54,779 nucleotides of DNA from Paramicrosporidium saccamoebae (taxonomy: Eukaryota; Rozellomycota). The stretch spans positions 1-54,779 of the forward strand of contig MTSL01000129.1 in assembly GCA_002794465.1 (NCBI GenBank), given 5' to 3'. The position numbers and the translations under genes were made by a program. This document shows, piece after piece, positions 40,870 to 50,721 of this stretch (positions are counted from its first letter, which is position 1; each line of letters begins with the position of its first letter). The notes beneath the pieces are model-generated. The model ran no database searches. It was not told where the DNA came from and was given only the letters and a program-made list of their open reading frames with translations.

Positions 40870-42713
40870 TTAAATGTCAAAGTCGTCTAAAGAGGTCATC
40901 TCCAAAATATTCGAGTCTTCCATCTCCTCCGGATCAGAGGGCTCGTTCAGAGCAAGATCTCCTTCATCACTTCTTGGACGAGGGGTGGGGATTCTCCTGG
41001 TCGTCGGGCCTTCAATGGGGTTTAGTGACAAGACGAGCGTGTCAGCAAGCACATGCTCTGTACCGTCAAGTAAGACGGCCATCTGAACGGCCTGCTCCTC
41101 CTCGTACTGGGCAATCAGAGGCCCCACCTCAGCAGCGAGCTCTAGGAGTTTGGGATAAGCTCTGAAGAGGGATTGTCCGACTTTGTGGCGAAACCAGAAT
41201 GCCAATGCCCGGTACAGGCTGTCCTCTACTAATTGGAATGGTGAATTTTTCAGGAGCCAGTTGCACAGCTCTGTCAGAATGATTGATAGGACTTGGTCGG
41301 ATGTGGCCCGGTTTTGATGCAACATTGATGTCCCAGAAAAGGCCTTGACACACATTGAGGAAGTTAGCGCTTTGAAAAAAGCCTGCCTGGTTCTCTCACT
41401 GATCGTGCATTGCACATGTTTCAGCAATTCTTGGTGCATAGATACTTCCTGGCCCAATGGCACCAGCTGAAATGTCCATATTGAAAGGATAAAATGCACC
41501 CTTTGAATATCGACCTCAGTATTTAAATAATGAAGGCTTTTGAAGCTGCACCGCAGACACTTGTGGAACATTTCCAGGTGGAATGGCGTCTCGAGAAACC
41601 TTTTTGATAAACGTAAAAAATTGATCGCATAGTGTTTGCCAAATGCAGTGTATCTCGGCGAGGCAATCAAAGGAATGGCAAACCGAATATAGAGCTGCTG
41701 CAATCGATCCCTAATTTGAGGATGGTCCTGGAAATACTCTATCGCCCTATAGCATTATGACAAAACAGACTTTGCTACTTGGTCAGAATGGCAATCAACC
41801 CTCCAATTGGCCGAGCAGAGACTTTTGTGTTTGCCTCTTTTAGATCGTAGAATCCGGCCTGAATCCATGCGATGGAATTACTTATAATTTCCTGGACCAT
41901 TGGCATGACATTATCTCTAGTTGGCTGTGTTGTTAAAATGAGGTCCCCATCTGGTTGCACTGTTTCTCCAGTTTCTCTGGTTTCTCTGGGTTGTATGGTT
42001 TCTCCAGTAGCTTCAGTCTTTTGGATTACATCTTGGTCAGTAACGTTGGCCGCTTTATGTAGAATGGCCAACCATAGTTTTCGGATCATCTCAGTCTCTT
42101 TCGAATCAGGAGTGTGTAGTAATTTTCCTAGAGTGAACAAGAAACTATTTTGGGAGAAATGCCAAAAGAGACGGCTGTTGAAGGGAGCGGAAATGAGCAA
42201 ATTCAGCAGGACCTGGTAGCGAGCCTCGAGGAACTTGTTAGCGACGGGCGTTTCACCGCCAAGTTTCTTGGGATCGAAAAGTCTTTCTTCATAGCCAAGG
42301 AGATTGTCTGTCATCAGCTTGACAAATCGCTTCGCAAATTCCTCCTCCTGAGTTACAATGTGGCGTACGTCCTTGGTCCAAACCCATCCCAGCAGGCACT
42401 CGTGCTGTTTGACGACACGCTGCAAAGTGGCCCTTTCTTGCTCCGTCGCATTATGAGGCAGACTGTATGGCAGCACTTTTTCCAAAAGGTCAAACATAAT
42501 CCGCACATTTGCCAAATCGGTCCTATGACGGGGGATGAGATGTGCAATGTAATTGTACCACTTGTTCTTTCTGCAAAACAACCGTTTGGTCTCCCTAAAC
42601 GGTTCCAGGGAGGTGGAAAAATGTTGATATTCGAACCGACTGTGGTAAGAGGCAATGCTGAGACGCACAATGAAAAATAGGCCGTACAATTGACAATACC
42701 AACTCCAAGACAT
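40870..42713 (-). CDS. Secreted B56-like helical-repeat protein, paralogue 15
   Basis: 591 residues, three exons. Introns are 42523-42558 (36 bases, phase 2) and 41747-41778 (32 bases, phase 2), at the positions used by the minus-strand type. The first intron is a multiple of three without a stop, so it could be overlooked; removal joins CRKNKW to TDLANVRIMF as in paralogue 1. The signal peptide is WYCQLYGLFFIVRLSIA, and the motif is SYHSRFEYQHF. LEKVLPYSL, LLHTPDSKETEMI, an insert with TGET repeats, SARPIGGLI and FAIPLIA follow. The tail is acidic. Confidence 0.74.
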
Positions 42714-42821
42714 GGCCACGAACCCCGGACGGTCTGTCCATTGCCCTATTGGATAAATTGGGACGCTTTGTACAGTGAACGGATGGACCACCAATATTTA
42801 TAAGACATTCAGCCTATGGGC

Positions 42822-44021
42822 CTATTGGAAGGGCGCCTCGCTGTCGGGACGCTCAACAATGGGCAGAGTGGGATCCTCACTACTAAAACAGAGACCGGGG
42901 GTGACACAGACGCCATCAGAGTCTCCCAAAACCATGCGGATGCACTCTTCCATAATATTGTTGGTGGATGGCTGAATGGTATCGGGTGGGGGCACGTCAT
43001 TTCCCAAAACTCCGAGAATCGGATCGAGTTCGCTGGGATCAGGCAGCAAGGTTGTCTCGTCTGTGGAGGGGGAATTGGAATCCCAATTGGAGGCCAGATC
43101 CAGGGCTGCCATTGCATCCACCCGACCCCGTGGATAGATGGATATCTCTGCCATTGATGGGGTTCCCACCACTCCCATTGAATGTCGTCGCTTCCGTGCT
43201 GCCACATCCACCAACGGAAAGCCCAGCTCGGTTGTTGGCTGTTTCCTAAAATTTTGTTGCAATACCAAGTCGGCAGGGATTCGGGTACGTCGTAATTCTT
43301 CCAGCAGTTGTGTCACCTTTCCCTGGCGTCCTGAATGCGACACTATGAAATCGGCTTCGCTAAAATAGCACACTAGATGTTGCATACGACCATCGACCTT
43401 TGCTGAGATTGTCTTTTTGATTAATCCCTCGGGTCGGAAAATGTACTTGGTGTTTCCACCATGGGCAGCCCCGGCGGCCTGCAATTTCTTGGATTTCAGC
43501 AGACGGAAAGAGTTGGGTCCGAGCAGACTGTTAGCACAGCCTTCTGAGGAGGACGCATAGGATGTCATAGAGATGGATCGCGAGTCAATCACCTGACTGG
43601 GATCCACTGAGCCGATAGGGTCGATGGGCCGAGTATCGTCTACTGAGGACGGCAGGACAGGATTAGTTAGCCATGGAATCATGGAATCATAACTGCCCTC
43701 AATCGAGTCGGTGGTGTTGTCAGCCGGTTGTAGCCGTTTTAGGCGGCCATCGGCGCCGCCCACCCTGCGCTCCAATTCGCGGTAAATCAAAAAATTGCCC
43801 AGAATTCGGCTTGGACTCCATAGTCGTCCATCTGTCCACCGTCTAATTCCACTTTCCTGCTCATCAAAAACGAAAACGGACCCACTTCGTATCAGTCGTC
43901 GCTCCTTCTCGTGCAGGCGACGTCTGACTCGTCCAAGACGTCCCTGACGGCACAATTCAAACACGCGCAGCGCATCCGCCGTGTTTTCGATCGGTCCATG
44001 AAAGGTTTCGATTTCGTTCAT
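42822..44021 (-). CDS. WOPR-domain (Gti1/Pac2 family) transcription factor
   Basis: 399 residues, single exon. The first WOPR half is at the N terminus: ETFHGPIENTADALRVFELC, RRLHEKERRLIRSGSVFVF and GIRRWTDGRLWSPSRILGNF. The second half, after a 90-residue Ser/Pro linker, reads LIKKTISAKVDGRMQHLVCY. WOPR proteins (Wor1, Ryp1, Gti1, Pac2) are fungal DNA-binding regulators of morphology, sporulation or virulence. The C-terminal third is Asp/Pro/Thr-rich and probably an activation region. The presence of this fungus-specific fold is the best taxonomic marker in the window. A TATA element lies 24-32 bases upstream. Confidence 0.9.
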   Translation of the reverse strand: MNEIETFHGPIENTADALRVFELCRQGRLGRVRRRLHEKERRLIRSGSVFVFDEQESGIRRWTDGRLWSPSRILGNFLIYRELERRVGGADGRLKRLQPADNTTDSIEGSYDSMIPWLTNPVLPSSVDDTRPIDPIGSVDPSQVIDSRSISMTSYASSSEGCANSLLGPNSFRLLKSKKLQAAGAAHGGNTKYIFRPEGLIKKTISAKVDGRMQHLVCYFSEADFIVSHSGRQGKVTQLLEELRRTRIPADLVLQQNFRKQPTTELGFPLVDVAARKRRHSMGVVGTPSMAEISIYPRGRVDAMAALDLASNWDSNSPSTDETTLLPDPSELDPILGVLGNDVPPPDTIQPSTNNIMEECIRMVLGDSDGVCVTPGLCFSSEDPTLPIVERPDSEAPFQ

Positions 44022-44044
44022 ACCGTCGTCGCCTGATCTGGCCC

Positions 44045-44053
44045 GTTATAAAG
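44045..44053 (-). promoter_or_regulatory. TATA box of the WOPR gene
   Basis: CTTTATAAC on the minus strand, 24-32 bases before the ATG at 44021. Confidence 0.45.
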
Positions 44054-44164
44054 CTAATTGATTCCCCCTTTAGGAAACTATTCACTGATTGGTCCGTTCC
44101 CAAGTTTATTCAAAGGTATGTATAGTGAGGAGATGTGAGGGCATAGTGGGACGATAATGTGATG

Positions 44165-44564
44165 TTATAGTGTTGGCATTTGAGCCATTCGACCAGCCAC
44201 ACTAATCCCTTCACGACGAGAGCAAATCTGTAAAACCATTTCAATCTTGGATACTCCTTGCTCGTGTAAACATTCTCTACAATCTGCAACAGCCTGTAGA
44301 ATCTTGTTCATGGGCCCCTCTAACACGAGATGAGATTACCGTACATAGTCCGTTACCAACAATGGTGGACATTGGTCCTACTTGAGGCGCCAGTTGGTGC
44401 TTTTCCAAAATGTTCTTGATTGTGCCGAAAAACTGGGCCTGCTTCTCATGTCCCATGCAGTGCACGGTCAACTCTGCAATTGCATTGTCTCGGTCCTGAC
44501 TCTGACTCTGACTCTGATTCTGGGTCTGATTCTGGGTCTGATTCTGGGTCTGGGTCTGAGTCAT
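44165..44564 (-). CDS. Ecm15/MTH1187 (UPF0045) thiamine-binding-like protein with Gln/Asn/Ser repeat
   Basis: 120 residues, two exons. The intron is 44320-44356 (37 bases). Splicing gives MSTIVEGPMNKILQAVADC, matching the family signature 'GT.IEG..d.v...i..ch'. The rest, NAIAELTVHCMG at the start and CLHEQGVSKIEMVLQICSRRE at the end, fits the ferredoxin-like fold of Ecm15/MTH1187/YkoF, members of which bind thiamine or HMP. The first 22 residues are a low-complexity TQNQTQNQ/SQSQ run encoded by a CTGGGTCTGATT minisatellite. The start is the first ATG; the upstream frame has only a TTG. Confidence 0.72.
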
Positions 44565-44594
44565 TTTATTGTTGGTTGACCCTTTCAACGACCC

Positions 44595-44601
44595 TATATA
44601 T
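44595..44601 (-). promoter_or_regulatory. TATA box of the Ecm15-like gene
   Basis: TATATAG on the minus strand, 31-37 bases before the ATG at 44564. Confidence 0.4.
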
Positions 44602-44811
44602 GCCTGGCGCTTTTGACTTCAAGTCTAAACTGCATGTTTGAGTATATCTACAAAGTCTACATTATTTTTCAAGTGTCAGTGCCATGTTTTATAGGACACG
44701 GGATGGGCCGACCATAGAGTGTGATATTAGGTTCTACAGGACATGATATGGGCAGACTTTACATGGAACCAACAGGCACAAAAACTGTACATGGGAATAT
44801 ATTTACAAAGT

Positions 44812-45779
44812 CTACATTATTTGTCCATGCTCAAATGTCCTCCCCAGCGGAACATAGTCCAGTGCGTGTTCTGTTACAATCCGCAAATTCTCCCGCATCA
44901 TCGAAGTGTCCTTTGATGCCCTACCTATGGTGGCTGCCTGGTTAAAGGAGAAGAACACTCGGATTGTGCCATGAAGCTGTGTTCGATCCAGTAAACGGGG
45001 CTTGTCCATGCAGACAACTCCGTTTCCATCAAGGACAGGTTGGGGTGGTCCGGGTTCTGTGAGTCGACGAACACACACTTGGAGCCCGTGTTGGAGGGGA
45101 GCGTGCTGATCTAGCGAGTTGTGGTAGTAATGTTTCTGTCGAATAATTGTCTGACTTTGGACGGGCATGCTTGCAAGATCCAGCCGGAGGAGGAACACTT
45201 TTCCCACCGTTCCCAGTGCGTCCCGGATAATCTAAAATCAGCACGCAAACATGGTAAACATACCATTTGGAGAGTGCTCTGTCGGGAAATGTTGAGGGGG
45301 GCAGGCAAAGTGATGCGTGCACACCATGGACAGCCTGAATCGCTCTCAAATACTGGACTTGCCATGGTGGAGAGACACTGGCGATGTAGAATGGTCAGTT
45401 GGGGTCCATTGACGCGGGAGATGGTCATTTCAACAGTAAATGGGGTCACTATGCCGCTGGATCGAGCATGAAACACAATTTCCTATAAATGAAGGCGATG
45501 GGGTCGTCATGGTACCTCATACGAGCCAACCAGCGTCTTCTTCTTAATCCTCTCGGCATGTTTCTTGTCCTCGCCTACCACACCGCCTGCACAGGACAAC
45601 AGACGGCGTCGTTCCTTTAGCTTCAAGTGTCGCACATCCTCTCCCACCGTCATGACAAATCTACCCATATTAATCAAATCACCGTATTGTACCGGTGCGG
45701 CATCTCCCGGTTCAGCATCGGTCAGTTTGTTTTCGGCGTAGCAACGGTTAGAGTTGAGTTGCCTTTTATAGAAGGACAT
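44812..45779 (-). CDS. Atos-like protein (FAM214/DUF4210 family)
   Basis: 300 residues, three exons. Introns are 45483-45515 (33 bases) and 45232-45263 (32 bases, GTATGT, branch GCTGAT). The first join yields LVGSYEEIVFHARS, matching the LVGNYEESLL start of the Atos conserved domain. The last exon has GKVFLLRLDLASMPVQSQT, IIRQKHYY, LQVCVRRL and LHGTIRVFFSF, equivalent to 'VKMFVV.YDLSDMPA.SQTFLRQ' and 'G.I.LHGDIRLLFS' in FAM214A/B. Atos proteins are nuclear, with suggested roles in transcription and meiosis. At 300 residues it is far shorter than animal members and keeps little beyond the conserved domain. Confidence 0.75.
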
Positions 45780-45893
45780 GCATCGGCGATTGGACGCTAA
45801 ATGTGCATGCTCACAACCAACAGAATTACTCGTGATTTTACCAATCAGCGGCCACCGGCTTTATTAAAGATGACGTCTATTTCATGTACAACC

Positions 45894-47318
45894 TTAAGAG
45901 CGCTCAACGTAATTGCTCGGGAACAATCCCTTTTGACTTGTACCGTCTATTTGTCCATACCACCAAGGATCTTCCGAGGTCGAGAGGACATTTAAAATCT
46001 GGTCCTCTTTGAAGGAGATTTCGTCAGATTCCTGGGCCTGATAAGCATATAGCGTCTTTACCCGATACAGAATCCGAGTAGTCTGTGAGCTTTTGCTCGA
46101 AAAGGAATTGTTTGTGCTAAGGGATGCGGTACTCCCTCTCCTCACCGAAGAGTTGTCTGAAAAGTGGCTTGATGAACGGCCTGACGAATCTCTCAGGGAG
46201 TTTCCTAATAAAAATCCCCCACTCACGCCGGCTGCAGACAGACCATCAGAGTCGGACGAATAAAGTTTTCTAGGAGACTGAGTGGCACGCATGGAAAGTT
46301 TCCTAAGGGACGCCTCAATAGACTCGGTCGCAAAATTGCTGTAGGCTGGAGTGGTGGGAACAACATTTCCGGTCCCATATCGGCGAATGAATTCCTGCAA
46401 CTCTATCACACGATCACATTGCACTGCACGGTCACGGAGTGTCTCGTAGGCAACCGCCTGCTCTTGCATATGGCAATGACTAATGACGCTATACTCAATA
46501 AGAATGTTTTTGGTGAGTTCAAGTCTGGTCTCTTCCAGTTTTTGAAACTCTTGGGCAGATGTCGTCATGCGGCTTTGCCACTGGATATGCAGCTCATTAA
46601 GCTTGTAGACTCCACTCCGATATTGAGCATCAGCCTCCTGCTCCGCCTCTTTAGCTCGCTTCAAGCGCTGCTCATGCTAGGGAATGAGTCATTTTCACGT
46701 GATTTCTGTTTACCTTTTCCAGCGTACGACCACTTAAACCGGCCACATTGTCGTCAATTAAGAGAGCCCGCTCTTTTGTACGGTTGTAGTAGCGTTCCTT
46801 CAACTTGGCCACAAGTTCTTCCTGAGAAACCTTGGCCTTTACAATTCGCAGCATTTCTTGTTTGTGTTCCTTCTTGACGAGCGTGTGCTCTTTGAGACTC
46901 TGTTGCAGTGGCCACAACAAGCGCTGCTTGAGTGACTCGACCAGAGTGCCATGTCGGGTGCACAGATCGGCAGTCTGAATGGGAAGGGTGAGTAGCGCAC
47001 TGGCGAGTTCGGAGGGAAGAATATTGTTCAGGTCAGAATCCACCTTGCCGCCAAAGAATGTCTCTTCCCGAGGGAACGCAAACGTCCCCAGACGGTTCAT
47101 TTTTTTTACATACTCTTCCTCAATTTCGATCCTGAAAATTATGGCAGAGTGCGATTAGATCACCTTGCGGTGAGAAACTGCAAAAGAGCCTCTGTCGTCC
47201 GTTTTCCAAATTTTAGACGCTGCAGCAATGCTCGGAATCCGCTGCTGTCCTCGCCCTAGCACATATAAGCTGTCTCAACATCACGGACTACCCAAAAATT
47301 ATCCTGAAAAGATAGCAT
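45894..47318 (-). CDS. F-BAR and SH3 domain protein (Cdc15/Imp2/Hof1 or Toca type)
   Basis: 439 residues, four exons. Introns are 47256-47291 (36 bases), 47132-47163 (32 bases) and 46677-46713 (37 bases). The spliced N terminus, MLSFQDNFWGEDSSGFRALL then RLKFGKRTTEALLQFL and IEIEEEYVKKMNRL, is a textbook FCH start. Coiled-coil helices of the F-BAR run to about residue 260. A Ser-rich linker follows, and an SH3 domain ends the protein (VKTLYAYQAQESDEISF, WWYGQIDG, GLFPSNYVE). It would bend membranes and link them to actin regulators at endocytic sites or the division ring. Which paralogue group it belongs to is not clear. Confidence 0.88.
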
Positions 47319-48103
47319 TATGCCGAGGTTGGATGGGCCGTGATGAATATTTATAAGGGTCGGTGGCTGGGGTGTGGCAGTCCTGGCGTTTGTAAGCCGT
47401 CGGACAGTTAGTGGCGAACCAGCCAATCAGTGCAGTAAATGACGGTCATTTGGGGTTCTGGTGTTGTTTTTCTTGACAACTTTCTATTGACGTACTTAAT
47501 TACCTAATTTGTCTCTTTTGGTTCTGGCCGCCGTACAAGTAGATTTCCAGAGGAAAGCGGCAGAGTGATTGGTCGATTTTTTTTTGCGAATTGATGTGTG
47601 ATGAGACAATTTGCGCTCAAAGGATGACAGTTTCTATTTCTAACACCACCCGATGAAATAACTAAAGGGGTGATGATAAGTCTTGTACGTGGGTAAAGAG
47701 GCCCTACGTCACACGAACGACCCAGATTTTAAGAATCAGAAACGCTCTGTGGAATGCTGGATTAATCTGACCACATGTTAGTGTAGACTTTACGAATTTA
47801 AGAGCTCACAAATTGGGAATAAACAAGTCCACCTCCTCATCTATTATACATGGGCCAGGGATAAAGAGCGTTTACATTTACTGCAAATCTCTACATTTTC
47901 CATGGCCGATCTGCTTTCAAGGCCGTGGATAGTGGCTTCTGCTTCAAAATATCTGTGCCACGCGCGCAATGCGCTGGTACTGCCCAAGATGGTGCAGCTA
48001 ATAGAGGTTGCTCTTCTTGCATAGCCAAATCTCATTTTAGGCTCCAAAAAGTCGAGCTACGGCTGTTTCGGACAAGTTTAACTTTACAGAGTGCACTTTT
48101 ACC
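47319..48103. other. Largest gene-free stretch of the window
   Basis: 785 bases upstream of the F-BAR gene. The left end carries its TATA box. A T-run lies at 47577-47585. Short open frames on both strands between 47840 and 48110 (one with a CSKC pair) do not connect into a convincing gene. No RNA gene or repeat copy was recognised. Confidence 0.5.
47348..47355 (-). promoter_or_regulatory. TATA box of the F-BAR gene
   Basis: TATAAATA on the minus strand, 30-37 bases before the ATG at 47318. Confidence 0.5.
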
Positions 48104-48593
48104 ATGGACGCCATAGTGAGCTTTAAGAAGTAGGCCCCCAAGCTGCTCACTGGTCGTAGAGATAATCCCAAGACTCCATTCACCCAGCTTACAGGCGCGC
48201 TTGTGAGGATTCTCGAGGGAACATGGAGGATAGACAAGACTGTGATTTTTGAAATTGGCAAATTCGAGGTGATTAGTGGTGGAGGTTGTTCAACGCATGG
48301 CGAACCGCGTTGTCTAAACTCTATTGACGTTATTGTGGCATTGACCACCCAGCAGCACCAAGACAAGCCTTGCTCACTGAGTAGCAGCTTGGTGTTGTCG
48401 TTGATTGCATGTAGGTGCTGAGGATCTTTTACATCTAGACCCAGACAGCTTGGATGAGTTTGAAGACTCGGAAATCCCCGCTTCTCAACAAGAAAAATTG
48501 GAGAAGATATCTTTTTGGGAGACTATGCGTGAGCCATTGGACTACTTTGATAGTCTACGGCCATCCTGGACTGTACAGTACGCAAACTGGTAG
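48104..48593 (+). CDS. Hypothetical small protein, exon structure uncertain
   Basis: Two compatible coding segments can be seen. The first (about 48138-48384) reads PFTQLTGALVRILEGTWRID and continues as a beta-rich stretch. A 34-base intron at about 48385-48418 (gtagca...catgtag, TTGAT branch) joins it in frame to AEDLLHLDPDSLDEFEDSE and KISFWETMREPLDYFDSL, ending at a TAG before 48594. The 5' end is not resolved. The ATG at 48104 needs an intron that I cannot place with confidence. No family is recognised. The reverse strand is also partly open, so strand choice rests on the better-looking protein. Confidence 0.32.
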
Positions 48594-48673
48594 TGTGTGA
48601 GGATGTGCGTGCGCGTGGAAGGGTGTATCCGTGAATCAAAAATAAAGAATTTCCGTGATTGCAAGAGATTATA

Positions 48674-48740
48674 ACCATGAATCAAACCCGTGAATCAAGA
48701 CCATGAATCAAACTCGTGAATCAAGACCATGAATCATAAC
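48674..48740. repeat. Short tandem repeat CATGAATCAA
   Basis: Alternating units CCATGAATCAAAC-(c/t) and CGTGAATCAAGA form a ~29-base period repeated more than twice. It lies between the hypothetical gene and the 3' end of the thymidylate kinase gene. Confidence 0.7.
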
Positions 48741-48779
48741 ACTCATAAAAAGTATTTGCTTTACTAAGAACGCTGGAAA

Positions 48780-49436
48780 CTAGATTGTTAAATGTCCGAG
48801 TATTTCGGCCGCAATAGTTTCAATATCCTGGTGCGCATCAATTTTCACGACCTTTACGCTTTTCCCAATTTTAGCAATTTTCATAGATTCTACATTTTCT
48901 GTAGTTTCTATGTTTCCCATGGTTCTCGTAATGCACTCGGGCCATGTTTGCGCCAATGTGCACATGACGGATGAGACCTGCCGTTGAAAGTCAATCTTTT
49001 CAAACCGCTCAAGGCCGTATCCGCCCCTCTGGGAAACCGTTTCAGGATCAGCATCCAAAAATATAGTCAGATCCGGTAATGGTAGTCCCTTGCCAATCAT
49101 AGCCGATACGGTCTGGTCCATTCCACGTGCAGCTGAGTAAGCCATGTGGGACCAGAGATATCTATCCATCAAAATCGTAGTGCCAGCTGCCAGTTCCTTT
49201 TCAATCGCATCACGCATCTCCCACAAATTGGCAACCAAAAGAAGACTAGCTGCAGTCAAAGGCATTTCAACCTTTCTCTCCAAATACTCGCTAATGAGCT
49301 TTCCTGTATGCGGACTATTTCGGTCGGGGTAGCGCATTAGTTTAATACGACCACCCCGCTTTAACAACTCGCTGTACAAGCGACTGCATTGAGTACTTTT
49401 ACCGCTTCTATCAATTCCCTCAAATACGATAAACAT
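48780..49436 (-). CDS. CDC8: Thymidylate kinase (dTMP kinase)
   Basis: 218 residues, single exon. The P-loop is FEGIDRSGKST at residues 5-15. The DR(Y/F) motif is MDRYLWSHMAYSAARG, with dTMP-binding residues, and the LID region is GGYGLERFEK. The order and length match eukaryotic Cdc8/DTYMK. It phosphorylates dTMP to dTDP for DNA synthesis. A region of about 25 residues before the C terminus (TTENVESMKIAKIGKSVKVV) is unusual and low in complexity, perhaps a lineage-specific insertion. The gene is divergent from RAP1 with only 28 bases between the start codons. Confidence 0.93.
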   Translation of the reverse strand: MFIVFEGIDRSGKSTQCSRLYSELLKRGGRIKLMRYPDRNSPHTGKLISEYLERKVEMPLTAASLLLVANLWEMRDAIEKELAAGTTILMDRYLWSHMAYSAARGMDQTVSAMIGKGLPLPDLTIFLDADPETVSQRGGYGLERFEKIDFQRQVSSVMCTLAQTWPECITRTMGNIETTENVESMKIAKIGKSVKVVKIDAHQDIETIAAEILGHLTI

Positions 49437-49464
49437 GGATTGCTAGAAACGCGGTCTAACAAAA
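49437..49464. promoter_or_regulatory. 28-base bidirectional spacer between CDC8 and RAP1 start codons
   Basis: Only 28 bases separate the two ATGs (49436 minus, 49465 plus). No TATA box fits inside it, so the promoters or 5' leaders must overlap the opposite gene. If RAP1 starts at the second ATG (49483), the gap is 46 bases. Confidence 0.5.
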
Positions 49465-50721
49465 ATGAATTTCCTCATAACAATGGGCGCGGGACGGCCA
49501 ATGCCAAACGATTCGGCTTTTACGGCTGAAGAGGATAAGCGACTGCTCGAAATAGTGCAAACATATGTCAAGGAAAAGGGATTTTCGTCTGATGGACTGT
49601 CCCTGTATCAGAGTATTGCATCGCTGGTATATCTGTGCTGGCAACCTAATGGACTGTAGTTTCCAGGACGCACGTATCTATGCTTGAGGAACCAGTATTT
49701 GAAAACGCTGAAAATGAGACGCGAGAGCTTGGGTTTCTCGTCTCCACGCCAAACCACTTCTCTTGCATCTGTGAGACGTAATTCGTCTGGTGACGAATTC
49801 CACACCTTGAAACTGAGCGACTCTTCCGACCTTGATATTGAAGAGACGTCTGGGCCTTTAGCTGATGGGAATGTCAAAGACCTCGACGAAACACGACATC
49901 TTGAGGAGCTACAGATAAATAAGATGGATCCACCGAATGTTATCAAAGAGACATCCGAGCCTCTTGAACTTTTGGCTAATAGGAATGTCAAACGCCTTCA
50001 TGAAACGCTGCATGTTGAAGAGGTACAGGAGACACTACATGTTGAGGAGATGCAGAACAATGACAAGAATCCGCCAGATACTACCGAAGAGTCACTAGAA
50101 GACGGAGAAATAGCCTGCGAGTCAATTCCACAAGCACACAAAGGCGAAAATATAGTGCCGAGGTCAATTAAGAAGTCGCAGAATGTGATATTTCAAAATG
50201 ACAGTTCTAGGCCATTGAAAGAAAAAGACATTTCTAGGCTATCGAATGAAAAAGGCACTTCTGAGTCGTCGAAGGACGCTTCTAGGCCATCAAAGGACAC
50301 GTTTGGGTCGTCAAAGGACGCTTCTAGGCCATCAAAAAGTACTTCTGGGCCATCGAATGAAAACGTCAATAATGACAATGTGGTCACTTCCAAGAAATCA
50401 AAGACCAAGAAGAAAAAACCCAGGCCTCTGCCTGTCAAGGACGAGGAATCGAAAAAATGTCTTGAGGCAGTAGATTTGCTCGCCGACTTGACAAAATTTG
50501 ACAGAAAGGTGGTAATTTTTGCACTTGCAGCCTTTTCGGGAAACGTCGAAGCTGCTTACCGATATCTGAATGGCGAAATTCAGGCCGCCTGGAAATTCTC
50601 AGACGACATTGCCATCTTGACCAGAGATTCCTCGGTGGTGACGGAATTGCTGAAAACAAAGACGGTTAAGGAAGTGTCGGATAGATTTGACTTTTTGAGT
50701 GGCCTCTGTGATGCTCCCTAG
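49465..50721 (+). CDS. RAP1: Rap1/TERF2IP-like telomere protein (Myb plus RCT)
   Basis: 407 residues, two exons. The intron is 49627-49659 (33 bases, branch CCTAAT). The N-terminal Myb domain reads AFTAEEDKRLLEIVQTYV, then QSIASL joined to FPGRTYLCLRNQYLKTL, equivalent to FTAEDD...SWQSLKDRYLKHL of mammalian RAP1. A long Ser/Lys/Glu-rich middle includes short repeats (DASRPSKDTFGSSK). The C-terminal domain (VVIFALAAFSGNVEAAYRYL, then WKFSDDIAILTRDSS, EVSDRFDFLSGL) has the layout of the Rap1 C-terminal RCT fold that binds a TRF2/Taz1-type partner. No BRCT domain precedes the Myb. It is likely recruited to telomeres by a TRF-like protein, as in fission yeast. Confidence 0.8.

Noticed and set aside
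47844-48047. Minus-strand frame with a CSKC pair
   Set aside because: No acceptable start or splice join gives a continuous protein, and no zinc-ribbon partner pair is present.
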